The notes under the pieces are model-generated. The model was not told the DNA's origin and did not search any database. It saw only the letters and a program-made list of their open reading frames with translations. Shown piece by piece: positions 1 through 10,314 of a stretch of 64,000 nt of DNA. Position 1 is the stretch's first letter; each line of letters begins with the position of its first letter. The translations under genes were made by a program, and so were the position numbers. The DNA is from CAYUYV01 sp050331455 (lineage in GTDB: Bacteria > Pseudomonadota > Alphaproteobacteria > JAJFIK01), in contig JBHJGV010000006.1 of NCBI GenBank assembly GCA_050331455.1, forward strand, positions 1 to 64,000, given 5' to 3'.

Positions 1-549
1 GGGGCTGCGCGAAAACGGGTTGTTGTTTGTGATGGTTTCGGGCGGCGCGGTTGAGCTGGGCGGCATAGCCCCCGCCGGGCTTAACGCCCATGTGACCTAA
101 ACCCGGGCGGCGCGCGGCGGGGGTCCGCGGCCGGGAGAACAGCCATGCGGCGGTGACAATGAGAGCCGGCTTCATGAATTCCGAGGGCTGAAGGCCGAAC
201 CCGCCGAGGCGCAACCATCGGCGGGCGCCATTGACCTCCGTGCCAAGAACCATTGTGAGGACCATACCCAACAGGGCCGCGGCCAACACCACGAAGGCAA
301 TATGACGGACCGTCCGGATCGGAAGCATGGAAACCATCATCACCGTGACGATGGCCGGCCCCACGAAGACCGCGTGGCGTATCACGAAATGGAAGGTGTC
401 GTAACCAAGCCGCTGGGCCATGGGGGGCCCCGCCGCAAAGGACAGCACCGATCCGGCAAAGACGAGCCCCAGCACCGTGGCGAGCACCCCCCGATCGATG
501 GTCCACCACCATTCGCTAAACAGGCTGCGATCGGTGCGGGCCGGTGCGA

Positions 550-553
<4 letters not shown>
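1..553 (-). CDS. ftsW: FtsW, lipid II polymerase/division SEDS protein (3' part missing)
   Basis: FtsW is a SEDS-family membrane glycosyltransferase that polymerises lipid II at the division septum with PBP3. The start is an ATG overlapping the murD stop (ATGA). About 145 residues are recognisable: an N-terminal WWW(T) segment, several hydrophobic helices, then the conserved GARRWLRLGGFGLQPSEFMK stretch. After roughly base 115 the frame stays open to the window edge but becomes polar (NHHKQQ) and no longer looks like FtsW. The gene may therefore be broken there by rearrangement or by an assembly join. It is the last visible gene of the minus-strand cell-wall cluster. The N-terminal identification is secure; whether the gene is intact is not. 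Confidence 0.75.
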
Positions 554-1977
<1,424 letters not shown>

Positions 1978-1981
1978 CCGC

Positions 1982-3070
1982 TTACCTCAATTTCAGTGTG
2001 GACAGGCCGACCAGGGCCAGGACGACGGCGATAATCCAGAAGCGGATCACAACGGTGGGTTCCTGCCAGCCGAGCTGTTCGAAATGGTGGTGGATCGGGG
2101 CCATGCGGAACACGCGCTTGCCCGTGGTCTTGAAGGAGACGATCTGCACGATCACTGAAACCGCCTCCAGCACGAAAAGCCCGCCAATGATGGCGAGAAC
2201 GAGTTCGTGCTTGGTGACCACGGCAATCATCCCCAGAGCCCCGCCGAGGGACAGGGACCCGGTGTCGCCCATGAAGACCATGGCGGGCGGCGCATTGAAC
2301 CACAAAAACCCGCGCCCGGCGCCGACCAGGGCCCCGCAGATGATCGCCAGTTCACCGGCGCCGGGCACGGCCGGCAATTGGAGATAGTCGGCGAAATTCG
2401 CATGGCCCACCAGATAGGCGATCAGCCCGAAACTCGCCGCCGCGATCATCACCGGAACAATGGCGAGGCCATCGAGCCCGTCGGTCAGATTGACCGCGTT
2501 GGAGGATCCCACGACCACGAGGGCCGCGAAGGCAATGAACAACAGTCCCATGGGCAGGAACAGGGTCTTGAAGAACGGAAAAGCCAACATGCCCGCGAGC
2601 TCGGGCGGGCTGCTCACATAGACGACAACGATCATGACCGTGCTGATCAGGAACTGGAGCATCAACTTGGCGCGGGCCGACAGGCCGGCCGTCGAGCGCT
2701 TGGTCACTTTCCGGTAGTCGTCCAGGAAGCCGATGGCGCCAAAGCCCAAGGTCACCACCATCACCGACCAGACATAAGGATTAGTCAGGTCCGACCACAG
2801 CAGAGTCGAAACGGTGACGGCCGCCAGGATCAAAAATCCACCCATGGTCGGCGTACCGGCCTTGGTCACGATATGGGACTGGGGCCCGTCGGCGCGGATG
2901 GGCTGGCCCTCACGCTGCTTGGATTTCAGCCACCGGATAAAGCGGGGACCGAACACGAAGCTGATGATCAGGGCGGTCATGATCGCCCCGCCCGTGCGCA
3001 GGGTGAGATACCGAAAGACGTTGAAAAGCTGGTAGGATTCACTCAGCGGCACGAGCAAGTGGTAGAGCAT
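1982..3070 (-). CDS. mraY: Phospho-N-acetylmuramoyl-pentapeptide-transferase
   Basis: MraY transfers phospho-MurNAc-pentapeptide from UDP to undecaprenyl phosphate, making lipid I at the inner membrane. The protein has 362 residues and about ten hydrophobic helices. Family landmarks are visible: TPTMGG, FLDDYRKV (the catalytic Asp pair), NLTDGLDGLA, GDTGSL and the C-terminal HHHFEQLGW. It lies 5 bases downstream of murF in the same operon. Confidence 0.97.
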   Translation of the reverse strand: MLYHLLVPLSESYQLFNVFRYLTLRTGGAIMTALIISFVFGPRFIRWLKSKQREGQPIRADGPQSHIVTKAGTPTMGGFLILAAVTVSTLLWSDLTNPYVWSVMVVTLGFGAIGFLDDYRKVTKRSTAGLSARAKLMLQFLISTVMIVVVYVSSPPELAGMLAFPFFKTLFLPMGLLFIAFAALVVVGSSNAVNLTDGLDGLAIVPVMIAAASFGLIAYLVGHANFADYLQLPAVPGAGELAIICGALVGAGRGFLWFNAPPAMVFMGDTGSLSLGGALGMIAVVTKHELVLAIIGGLFVLEAVSVIVQIVSFKTTGKRVFRMAPIHHHFEQLGWQEPTVVIRFWIIAVVLALVGLSTLKLR

Positions 3071-3075
3071 GCCGG

Positions 3076-4569
3076 TCAGACCCCCTCGTCATGGCCGCGG
3101 GCGAACAAAGGCTTTGTGTCGCCGGTCGTCTTGGCGGGCCCGGCTTCCGCATCGTCGTGTTTAAGACGTTTCGCCAGCAGTTCGTCAACAACCACCCGCA
3201 TACCGCTGGCAAGCGAGCCCTTCACCATGATGATATCCCCGCCCTGAGCCGTTTTTACCACGGCGGGCAAGAGAGCCTCGGCACCCTCACGCCACGCCCC
3301 GCGCCGGTGTTCGGGCAGCGCGTCCCACAAATGGGCCATCTGCGGACCGGCGCAGAACACAAGGTCGACGCCCGCCGTCTCGACCGCTTTTGCCAGATCG
3401 GCGTGGAAGCGCGCGGAGTCTGGGCCCAGTTCCCGCATGTCCCCGAGAACGGCCATGCGCCGTCCGCCCGTCCTTACGGGCGTGCGCCCCAGGCTGTCGA
3501 GGGCCGCCGCCATCGAGGGCGGACTGGCGTTGTAGCTTTCATCCAGGAGGGTGAGCGTGCCGTCTTCGAGATCGATATCGTGGCGGGCGCCCCGTCCATC
3601 GCCGGCCGCGAAGCCCGCCAACGCCGCGGCGGCGGCCTCCAAGTCGGCCCCGAGCGCGCCCGCGGCGGCCAGCACGGCGAGCGCGTTCACGGCATGGTGG
3701 CGCGCCGGCACCGCGAGGCGGACCACAAGGTCCCGGCCGTCCAGCCGGGCGGTCATACGGCATGAACGCTCATCGGCCTCGAAACCGATCATGCGGACAT
3801 CCGCCCCGTCCCCGGCGCCGAAGGTGACGATCCGACCTGCGCCGGCGGCCCGGGCCCGCTCGGCCAGCAGACCGCAATAACGGTTGTCGGCATTGATCAC
3901 GGCCGTCCCGCCGGGCTCGAGCCCGAGGAAGATTTCGGCCTTGGCCTCGGCGATCCCGTCGACGCTCTCGAAGAACTCCAGATGCACGGCCTCGACCGTG
4001 GTGACGATGGTCGCGTGGGGCCGCACCAGCCGGGTCAGGGGTGTGATTTCACCGGCGTGGTTCATGCCGATCTCGAACACGCCGTAGGCGCGGTCCGCCG
4101 GCATCCGGGCCAGGGTCAACGGCACACCGATACGATTGTTGAAGCTCTTGTCCGGTGCGTGGGTCGGTCCGCTGGCGCCAAGCGCAAGGCGCAGCATTTC
4201 CTTCGTGCTCGTTTTGCCCACGCTGCCCGTGACCGCAGCGATCCGCGCCTTGCTTGCAGATCGGCGGGCCGCCGCGATGGCGCCCAGGGCCTTCAGGGTG
4301 TCGTCCACCACCAGGAGCGGGTACCCGGCGTCGACCCCGTCGGGACGCCGGGTCACCAGGGCCGCTGTTGCCCCGACCGCAAAGGCATGGGGCACGAAAT
4401 CATGGCCGTCCCGCGCGTCCTTCAGCGCGATGAAGAGGTCGCCGGGCCGGACGGTGCGGCTGTCGATGGACAATCCCGAGACGGACCAGTCTTCTGGCCC
4501 GTCGAGCCGTCCGCCACAGGCGCTTGCCAGGGCCTGCGCGGCCCACAAAGCGTGCGATGAGTCACCCAT
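3076..4569 (-). CDS. murF: UDP-N-acetylmuramoyl-tripeptide--D-alanyl-D-alanine ligase
   Basis: MurF adds D-Ala-D-Ala to the UDP-MurNAc-tripeptide in the cytoplasm, supplying the MraY substrate. It has 497 residues. Visible motifs are an N-terminal substrate-binding domain (LSIDSRTVRPGDLFIAL), the ATP loop TGSVGKTSTKEM near residue 115, EIGMNHAGEI, and DESYNASPPSM in the C-terminal half. The ATG lies inside the last codons of murE (8-base overlap), indicating translational coupling. A C-terminal tail of about 25 charged residues follows the usual end (LLAKRLKHDD onward). Confidence 0.96.
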   Translation of the reverse strand: MGDSSHALWAAQALASACGGRLDGPEDWSVSGLSIDSRTVRPGDLFIALKDARDGHDFVPHAFAVGATAALVTRRPDGVDAGYPLLVVDDTLKALGAIAAARRSASKARIAAVTGSVGKTSTKEMLRLALGASGPTHAPDKSFNNRIGVPLTLARMPADRAYGVFEIGMNHAGEITPLTRLVRPHATIVTTVEAVHLEFFESVDGIAEAKAEIFLGLEPGGTAVINADNRYCGLLAERARAAGAGRIVTFGAGDGADVRMIGFEADERSCRMTARLDGRDLVVRLAVPARHHAVNALAVLAAAGALGADLEAAAAALAGFAAGDGRGARHDIDLEDGTLTLLDESYNASPPSMAAALDSLGRTPVRTGGRRMAVLGDMRELGPDSARFHADLAKAVETAGVDLVFCAGPQMAHLWDALPEHRRGAWREGAEALLPAVVKTAQGGDIIMVKGSLASGMRVVVDELLAKRLKHDDAEAGPAKTTGDTKPLFARGHDEGV

Positions 4570-6070
4570 GGCGCCGCCTCCGTCCCCCGACGATCTCCCG
4601 GATCACGTCGGCATCGTTGAAGGGCAGCACGGTGTCGCCGACGATCTGGCCGGTCTCGTGGCCCTTGCCGGCCACCACCAGCACATCGCCGCGCTCCAGG
4701 CCCTCAAGGCCCGCGGCAATGGCCTCGGCCCGGTCGCCAATGTCCACGGCCCCTTCGCTGGCCGCCAGGATGTCCCGGCGGATGGCAGCGGGATCTTCAC
4801 TGCGCGGATTGTCGTCGGTCACGATGACCCGGTCGGCCCGCTCGGCGGCCACGGCGCCCATCTGGGGCCGCTTGCCCCGGTCCCGGTCGCCGCCGCAGCC
4901 GAACACGACACTCAGCCGGCCGCGCACATGGGGCCGCAATGCCCCGAGCACCCGCGCCAGGGCGTCCGGCGTGTGAGCGTAATCAACGAAAATGGGCGCC
5001 CCCCGGCCGGTCTCGGCCACCCGCTCCATCCGCCCGGTCGCCCCGTCAAGGGCGCCAAGTTGATCCACCGCCTGCTGAAAATCGGCACCGAGCGCAAGGG
5101 CAAGACCCAGGGCAACCTGGACATTCTCCGCCTGGAAGGTCCCGAACAAGGGCACGGACGCTTGGGCCCCCTCCCCGCCAAAGGCCATGTCGAGATCGAG
5201 GCCCCGGGCCGTCGGCTCGACGGCGCGCAAGGCAAGATCGGCCTCGCCCGTGCCGACGCTCATGATGGGGTGCCCGGCCTCGCGGGCCGCGGCTTCGAAA
5301 TGGGCCGCATGGGCACCCGCGCGATTGATGACCGCCGTTCCGCGGGGCGCAAGGCGTTCCGTGAACAAACGGGCCTTGGACGCCTTGTAGGCCTCTTCCG
5401 TGCCATGATAGTCGAGGTGATCCCGGGTCAGATTGGTGAACCCTGCCGCCTGCACCTCGACAGCCTCCAGCCGGTCCTGGGCAAGGCCATGGCTCGAGGC
5501 TTCCAGGACAAGATGGGTCGTGCCCGTATCGTAAAGCGCCTTGAGGATCTGATGGAGGCGCACGGGATCGGGCGTCGTGTGTGCCAGCGGCATGGGCCCG
5601 TTCGGGGTGACGACGCCCAGGGTCCCCATGCTGGCCGCCTTATGGCCGAGCCCCGCCCAGATCTGGCGCAGGAAGGTCGCCACGGATGTCTTGCCATTGG
5701 TGCCCGTGACGGCGGCGATCACATCGGGGCGGCCGGGCAGAAGGCGCGCAGCCAGCCGGGCCAGCGCCTTGCGCGGCTCACTGGCCGTCAGCACCGGGAT
5801 GGATATGGCCTCCAGGAGATCGGAGGCAAGGTCCCGGTCGGAGGCGACCAGGATGGCGGCGGCCCCTCGTTCAAGGGCTGCGGGAACATAGCGCAGACCA
5901 TCGGTTTGGGTGCCCGAGAGAGCCGCGAAGATGAAGCCCGTGTTGACCTGCCGGCTATCGGCGGTGATACCCGCGATCGGCACATGGAGTGCCGCGTCGT
6001 CCGTCGGGCCGCTCCGACGACTGAGTACCGTTACGCCGGTCTCCGGCTCGATGAGATCTTTGAGGATCAT
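4562..6070 (-). CDS. murE: UDP-MurNAc-L-Ala-D-Glu--meso-2,6-diaminopimelate ligase
   Basis: MurE adds the third stem-peptide residue. The DNPRSEDP motif near residue 424 is the established signature for meso-diaminopimelate rather than lysine, which fits a Gram-negative cell. The ATP loop TGTNGKTSVATFLRQ lies near residue 120, and an ITADSRQV motif in the N-terminal domain binds the UDP-sugar. Length (502 residues) is normal. It sits between ftsI (9-base gap) and murF (overlap) in the division cluster. Confidence 0.96.
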   Translation of the reverse strand: MILKDLIEPETGVTVLSRRSGPTDDAALHVPIAGITADSRQVNTGFIFAALSGTQTDGLRYVPAALERGAAAILVASDRDLASDLLEAISIPVLTASEPRKALARLAARLLPGRPDVIAAVTGTNGKTSVATFLRQIWAGLGHKAASMGTLGVVTPNGPMPLAHTTPDPVRLHQILKALYDTGTTHLVLEASSHGLAQDRLEAVEVQAAGFTNLTRDHLDYHGTEEAYKASKARLFTERLAPRGTAVINRAGAHAAHFEAAAREAGHPIMSVGTGEADLALRAVEPTARGLDLDMAFGGEGAQASVPLFGTFQAENVQVALGLALALGADFQQAVDQLGALDGATGRMERVAETGRGAPIFVDYAHTPDALARVLGALRPHVRGRLSVVFGCGGDRDRGKRPQMGAVAAERADRVIVTDDNPRSEDPAAIRRDILAASEGAVDIGDRAEAIAAGLEGLERGDVLVVAGKGHETGQIVGDTVLPFNDADVIREIVGGRRRRHG

Positions 6071-6079
6071 AGGTCACGG

Positions 6080-8035
6080 TCATCCATTGCGCGTCGAAGC
6101 CCTGGCACCGCGGCGCGGTGTGGACAGACCGCCCGTCACGGGCTCGTCCAGGGGCACGCGGCGGGCCGAGCGGTCCCGTCCCTCATGGCCCGCTCCGCTG
6201 GGCGCCAGCACCGGCGGCACACCGAGCATCGGGGCGATCCGGGCCACGATGCGACCGACGAGCGGCGCCGCGGTCCAGCCCGCCGTTGCCAGATTGAAGG
6301 TCTCTTCCGTGGGCTTGGGCTCGTCAAGCACGACCAGAACCACATAGGCTGGATCGTTTGCGGGAAACACTCCCATGAAGGACGACAGGATCGCCCGCTG
6401 GTCGTAGCCTCCATCCCTCGCCTTTTCCGCTGTCCCGGTCTTGCCCGCCACGGGATACCCCTCGACATCGGCCCGCTTGCCCGTGCCCTCCACGACCACG
6501 GCCCGCATCAGATCCAGCATGATCCGACTGGTGGCCGGCGTGACGGCACGTGCGCAGGAGCCTGGAGGATCCATCGCAGAAATGAGCGTGGGACGGGGCA
6601 GACACCCGCCATTCACCAAAGCTGCGCCCCCAACCGACAACTGAAGCGGAGAAATGGCGATACCATGGCCGAAGGACACCGTCATCCTTTGCAGTTCGCC
6701 CCAGCGCTCCGGTGTGATCGGACGGGCGGTCTCCTTCAATTCGAAGGGCGGGCGCTCAAGAAGACCGAAACGGTCGAGATAGTCTTTCTGGGTTTCAAGC
6801 CCCATCGCGATCGCCATTTTCGCGGTGCCGATATTCGAGGAATACCGAAAGATCTCCGGCACGGTCAGGAAGCGCCGCTTGGGATGGAAATCGCGGATCT
6901 GGTGGCGCCCGACCTTGATCGGATGGGTGGCGTCGAAGCCGTCGAGAAGAGAAACGGTCGCGGAATCGAGGGCTGCCGCAATGGTGAAGGCCTTGAGGGT
7001 CGATCCCAACTCATAGACGCCGCCCACGACCCGGTTGAAATGGCGGGCTGGCCCCGCCTCCCCCGGCGCATTGGGATCGAAATCGGGCAGAGACACCATG
7101 CCCATGACCTCGCCGGTGCGGACATCGAGCACGACACCGGCCGCACTGCGGGCGCGGAAGCGGTCGAGGGCCGACGCGAGCTCCTGGTGCAACGCATGCT
7201 GGACCCGCAGATCGACAGACAGCCGGACCGGCGCATCGGCCTGAGTCCGCCCCCGGATCAGCGGGTCGAAGGCGAGTTCGGCGCCGGCGATGCCTTTTCC
7301 GTCGATGGTGGTGTAACCGACGACATGGGACAGGACCGTCCCATGGGGATAGAACCGCTTGCGCTCCCGCATGAAATCAATGCCCGGCAGGCCGAGATTG
7401 TGAACCTCGTAGCGCTCCCGCGGGGTTAATTCCCGTTCGACCCACACGAAGCGGGTCGATTTGCGCGACAGGCGCTCGAAAAGGCGATCCCGGTCCACGC
7501 GCGCCAGCACGCCGGTGATGCGATCGGCCGCCTCCGCCGCATCCCAAATGCGCGAGGGATCCGCATAGGCGGCGAAAGCCCCCACATCCGTGGCGACAAG
7601 TGTGCCGCGCCGGTCTAAAATGTCTGCCCGCGGAAGATCAGGCTCGGAACTGGCGCTGATAAAGGAATGGTCCCTTGCGCCGGAGACGGCAAGCCCGAAA
7701 AGCCGCACACTGAGCACCGCAAAGAGGACCAGGAATGTGACCGCCACGAGGACAATGCGGTTGCGGCCGGCCTCGACCGCCTCGTCGAGCCCGACAGGGC
7801 GGGTGCGCCCCTGGACCACGGATGAGGTGACGATGAGGGTCTGGTCGAGGGCCGGGTTGATCATGGCAGGCGGACCGGGCGCGCGGGCGGGTGCTGGCTG
7901 AGCGGGATCACCGGACCCATCCCGGCCCGGGTCCCCGCCCGGTCCCGTGGCGCCGGTCAGATTGTGATCATCCCGCGGTCCTTGGCGGTCCGAACCGTTG
8001 CGCCGTGGGCAAGCACCGCGGCCCCGCCGCTTCAC
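6080..8035 (-). CDS. ftsI: Penicillin-binding protein 3 (septal transpeptidase FtsI)
   Basis: FtsI is the inner-membrane transpeptidase that cross-links septal peptidoglycan with FtsW. The C-terminal transpeptidase domain has all three catalytic motifs: SxxK (GSTLKAF), SxN (YSSNIG) and KTGT (AGKTGTAEK). One membrane helix (VAVTFLVLFAVLSVRLFGL) follows the N-terminus, then a PBP dimer region. I chose the GTG at 8035: its GTGA overlaps the ftsL stop and it is preceded by a strong GGAGGG. This gives 651 residues with a Pro/Gly-rich cytoplasmic tail of about 80 residues before the helix. A shorter start at ATG 7864 (594 residues) has no visible ribosome site but matches the usual family length. 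Confidence 0.93.
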   Translation of the reverse strand: MKRRGRGACPRRNGSDRQGPRDDHNLTGATGPGGDPGRDGSGDPAQPAPARAPGPPAMINPALDQTLIVTSSVVQGRTRPVGLDEAVEAGRNRIVLVAVTFLVLFAVLSVRLFGLAVSGARDHSFISASSEPDLPRADILDRRGTLVATDVGAFAAYADPSRIWDAAEAADRITGVLARVDRDRLFERLSRKSTRFVWVERELTPRERYEVHNLGLPGIDFMRERKRFYPHGTVLSHVVGYTTIDGKGIAGAELAFDPLIRGRTQADAPVRLSVDLRVQHALHQELASALDRFRARSAAGVVLDVRTGEVMGMVSLPDFDPNAPGEAGPARHFNRVVGGVYELGSTLKAFTIAAALDSATVSLLDGFDATHPIKVGRHQIRDFHPKRRFLTVPEIFRYSSNIGTAKMAIAMGLETQKDYLDRFGLLERPPFELKETARPITPERWGELQRMTVSFGHGIAISPLQLSVGGAALVNGGCLPRPTLISAMDPPGSCARAVTPATSRIMLDLMRAVVVEGTGKRADVEGYPVAGKTGTAEKARDGGYDQRAILSSFMGVFPANDPAYVVLVVLDEPKPTEETFNLATAGWTAAPLVGRIVARIAPMLGVPPVLAPSGAGHEGRDRSARRVPLDEPVTGGLSTPRRGARASTRNG

Positions 8036-8568
8036 CGCGCCCTCCAGGCCCCTTCGCGGGCGCCCGCGCCGGCAAGGCGGGAAGTGGCTTTCAGGCCGAA
8101 GGGCGAGGCGCCGTCCGGCGACGCGGCGGGGCCGGTGTTTTGGGCGAGGCGCGGGCCCTCGGCGGGCCGGTCGAGGGAAAACACGACCCGGCGGCCCGAT
8201 AAGGGCTCTGCGCCGCGGTTGGCAAGGCGAGCCGGCGCCGAGGGACCGGCAGGCCCCTGCCGATGCACTTGATCCGCATCGAGCGGCGGCAGGGCGGCGT
8301 CCGACAGGGCCGGCAGTGCCAGGATCTGGCGCGGTGCGAGGGGTTCGATTTCCAGGTGCCGCTCGGCAAGGCGTTGCAGGCGCTCCGGCTGGGTCCGCAT
8401 GGCCCATTCCGCCTCGAGCAGGCGCAATTGCTGACGCTCCTCCTCGATGGAGACCGAGAGGCGGCCGAGGTCCTTCTCCGTGATGCGGGCCTCGTGTTTC
8501 ACACCGTAAAGGCCGGCGCAGATCATGGCCGCCAAGCCGAAGAGCCCCTGATTGAACCCGTAAATCAT
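8032..8568 (-). CDS. ftsL: Cell division protein FtsL-like
   Basis: This is the small bitopic protein between rsmH and ftsI, the invariant position of FtsL in dcw clusters. It has 178 residues: a short N-terminus, one membrane helix (GLFGLAAMICAGLYGV), then a coiled-coil stretch rich in Glu, Arg and Leu (about residues 32-60), as expected for the FtsQLB partner that activates FtsWI. The sequence diverges, as FtsL usually does, and the Ala/Pro-rich C-terminal 80 residues are longer than in the E. coli protein. The start overlaps the rsmH stop (ATGA) behind GAGGAAG. Identification rests on position and architecture. Confidence 0.82.
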   Translation of the reverse strand: MIYGFNQGLFGLAAMICAGLYGVKHEARITEKDLGRLSVSIEEERQQLRLLEAEWAMRTQPERLQRLAERHLEIEPLAPRQILALPALSDAALPPLDADQVHRQGPAGPSAPARLANRGAEPLSGRRVVFSLDRPAEGPRLAQNTGPAASPDGASPFGLKATSRLAGAGAREGAWRAR

Positions 8569-9575
8569 CGCCTATCTTCCTCTTCGATGCCCAGCTGGCT
8601 CAAATCCTCCGCCCATGGGGGCGCGGCGGTGCGTTGGGCGGCGCGCATTTTTGCGGACCGCGAACGCGGATTGGACGCCAATTCCGCCTCGCCGGGCGTG
8701 CGAACACCCTTGATGAGCAGGCGGAAGGACGGATCGTCCTGGACCGGAGCCGGCGGGGCATGGCGCGAGCCCTGGGGCGCGTGCCCACACCGGTGAGTCA
8801 AGAACGTCTTCACGATTCGGTCTTCCAGGGAATGGAAGGACACGATGACAAGGCGCCCACCCGGCGCGAGCAGCCGTTCCGCGGCGCTCAAGGCCTGGGC
8901 GAGATCGGCGAGTTCGGCATTCACGGCGATCCGCAGGGCCTGGAACGTTCGCGTGGCGGCATGGGCCTCGCCCCGGGGCGTTGCACCGAGGACGCCTTCG
9001 ACCAACCCAGCCAAATCGAGGGTCCGGCTGAACGGGGTCTCGGCGCGGCGCTCGACAATGGCCCGCGCCACTGCGCCCGCCCGGCGTTCCTCGCCATAGC
9101 GGAACAGGATTCGGCGCAGATCGGCTTCGCTCAGTGTGTTGACGAGATCAGCGGCACTCGGACTGTCGGGCTCCCCCGTCCCGCCCATGCGCATGTCGAG
9201 CGGCCCGTCATGCATGAAGGAAAAGCCGCGATCGGCATCGTCGAGCTGGATGGAGGAGACGCCAAGATCGAGCACCACGCCGTCGGCGGCCGCCACGCCC
9301 TCCTGCTGGCACAGGGCCTCCATGGCCGCATAGCGCCCATGTTTGAGCACGAGGCGGCCGTCATAGGCCTTGACCATCGGAGCGGCGTGGGAAAGCGCGA
9401 CCCCGTCCCGGTCGATCCCAATGACGCGGCAATCCGCCTCGCCAAGGATGCCCCGGGTATACCCGCCGCCGCCGAAGGTGCCGTCCACATAGAGACCGCC
9501 GTGCCGGGGCGCCATCAGGGCCAGCACCTCTTCGAGCATCACGGGAATATGGACACCGGTTTCGATGGTCATCAT
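8565..9575 (-). CDS. rsmH: 16S rRNA (cytosine(1402)-N4)-methyltransferase
   Basis: RsmH (MraW) methylates N4 of C1402 in the 16S rRNA P site using S-adenosylmethionine. The protein has 336 residues. It begins with HIPVMLEEVL, then the SAM-binding VDGTFGGGGYTRG. VLDLGVSSIQLDDADRGFSF lies near residue 102, and SFHSLEDRIVK near residue 245 is the typical C-terminal signature. It is the second gene of the division cluster. The start overlaps the mraZ end by 4 bases. Confidence 0.97.
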   Translation of the reverse strand: MMTIETGVHIPVMLEEVLALMAPRHGGLYVDGTFGGGGYTRGILGEADCRVIGIDRDGVALSHAAPMVKAYDGRLVLKHGRYAAMEALCQQEGVAAADGVVLDLGVSSIQLDDADRGFSFMHDGPLDMRMGGTGEPDSPSAADLVNTLSEADLRRILFRYGEERRAGAVARAIVERRAETPFSRTLDLAGLVEGVLGATPRGEAHAATRTFQALRIAVNAELADLAQALSAAERLLAPGGRLVIVSFHSLEDRIVKTFLTHRCGHAPQGSRHAPPAPVQDDPSFRLLIKGVRTPGEAELASNPRSRSAKMRAAQRTAAPPWAEDLSQLGIEEEDRR

Positions 9576-10153
9576 GCGCCTCCGCCTGGATTGCGGGGCC
9601 CTTGACGGCGATCGCCGGACGGCCCGCCAGGCGCAAGACCGGCCCGCGGCGTGCCGTCATGGCCCGCGGGGATGGCAGCCTTGTCCGAAGCCGGAGCGGG
9701 CGCAGCGCCCGGGCCGAATTTGGCCCGGCGATCCCGCGCCAGGGCCCGGGCCTCGGCGGCATAAGCCGCATAAGTCTCCGGGTCCCAGATCTGAAACCGG
9801 CGTCCCAGGCCGACAAAGGCGGCCTCGGCGTCGATGCCCGCATGGTCGCACAAGCCACCGGGCAGCATAATCCGGCCTTCCCTGTCGAAAGGCAATTCCA
9901 TGCAGGCGGCCAGGATCGACTGGGCGAAGGCGTCCCCTTCGTCGTCAAAGGGGTTGAACTGCCCTTCCAGCCGGTCCGCGATTGCCACGACTTTCTCCAT
10001 CGTCATCGCCTCAAGGCAGGCATGGGTGAAAGAGGGGAACACCACCACGCCCATGGCCCCTTCGTCCGCCAGCGCCGCACGGAACTTCGCAGGGACAGAT
10101 GTGCGCCCCTTTGCATCGATCCGATTGATCACGGTGGAGAGAAACAAGCCCAT
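9572..10153 (-). CDS. mraZ: Transcriptional regulator MraZ
   Basis: MraZ is an AbrB-like DNA-binding protein that controls the dcw cluster through TGGGN repeats. I chose the ATG at 10153, giving 193 residues, because the conserved family N-terminus (FLSTVINRIDAKGRTSVP) begins there; the longer frame only adds non-conserved sequence through the operator. Two copies of the MraZ half-domain are visible; the second contains ELPFDREGRIMLPGGL. A C-terminal tail of about 50 Ala/Gly/Pro-rich residues is longer than in E. coli. It is first in the operon, directly below the operator at 10275-10309, so autoregulation is likely. Confidence 0.95.
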   Translation of the reverse strand: MGLFLSTVINRIDAKGRTSVPAKFRAALADEGAMGVVVFPSFTHACLEAMTMEKVVAIADRLEGQFNPFDDEGDAFAQSILAACMELPFDREGRIMLPGGLCDHAGIDAEAAFVGLGRRFQIWDPETYAAYAAEARALARDRRAKFGPGAAPAPASDKAAIPAGHDGTPRAGLAPGGPSGDRRQGPRNPGGGA

Positions 10154-10274
10154 CGGCGCCGCTCTTGCCTCCGCGGCGACCCCGCGGCCGACCGCACCCA
10201 TGCCGCTCCGATCCTCGCCCAGCCGGCCGCTCGCCGGCCCGACCGATGATCGGGCGACGGCCGACCCGTCATCA

Positions 10275-10309
10275 TGGGATGATTTGGGATAGCATGGGTT
10301 TAGATGGGC
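10275..10309 (-). promoter_or_regulatory. MraZ operator: four TGGGN boxes at a 10-bp period
   Basis: Reading the + strand, TGGGA at 10275, TGGGA at 10285, TGGGT at 10295 and TGGGC at 10305 are each separated by exactly 5 bases. This matches the known MraZ operator design of TGGGN repeats with 5-bp spacers; three repeats are described for E. coli and here there are four. The array lies upstream of mraZ and overlaps its likely promoter, so binding should occlude RNA polymerase. Confidence 0.85.
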
Positions 10310-10314
10310 GTCAA
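10286..10314 (-). promoter_or_regulatory. Probable mraZ/dcw promoter (-35 TTGACG, -10 TATCCC)
   Basis: On the minus strand TTGACG (10309-10314) is followed after exactly 17 bases by TATCCC (10286-10291), a plausible housekeeping-sigma promoter about 130 bases upstream of the mraZ ATG. Both elements overlap the MraZ boxes. Further TTGACA-like hexamers occur upstream on the same strand between 10380 and 10440, so more than one promoter is possible. Confidence 0.6.

Noticed and set aside
4136..7429. 1097-residue open frame on the + strand opposite murF, murE and ftsI
   Set aside because: It is the antisense shadow of three certain genes. Its product is rich in Arg, Gly, His and Pro with no domain motif, as expected from G+C-rich antisense frames.
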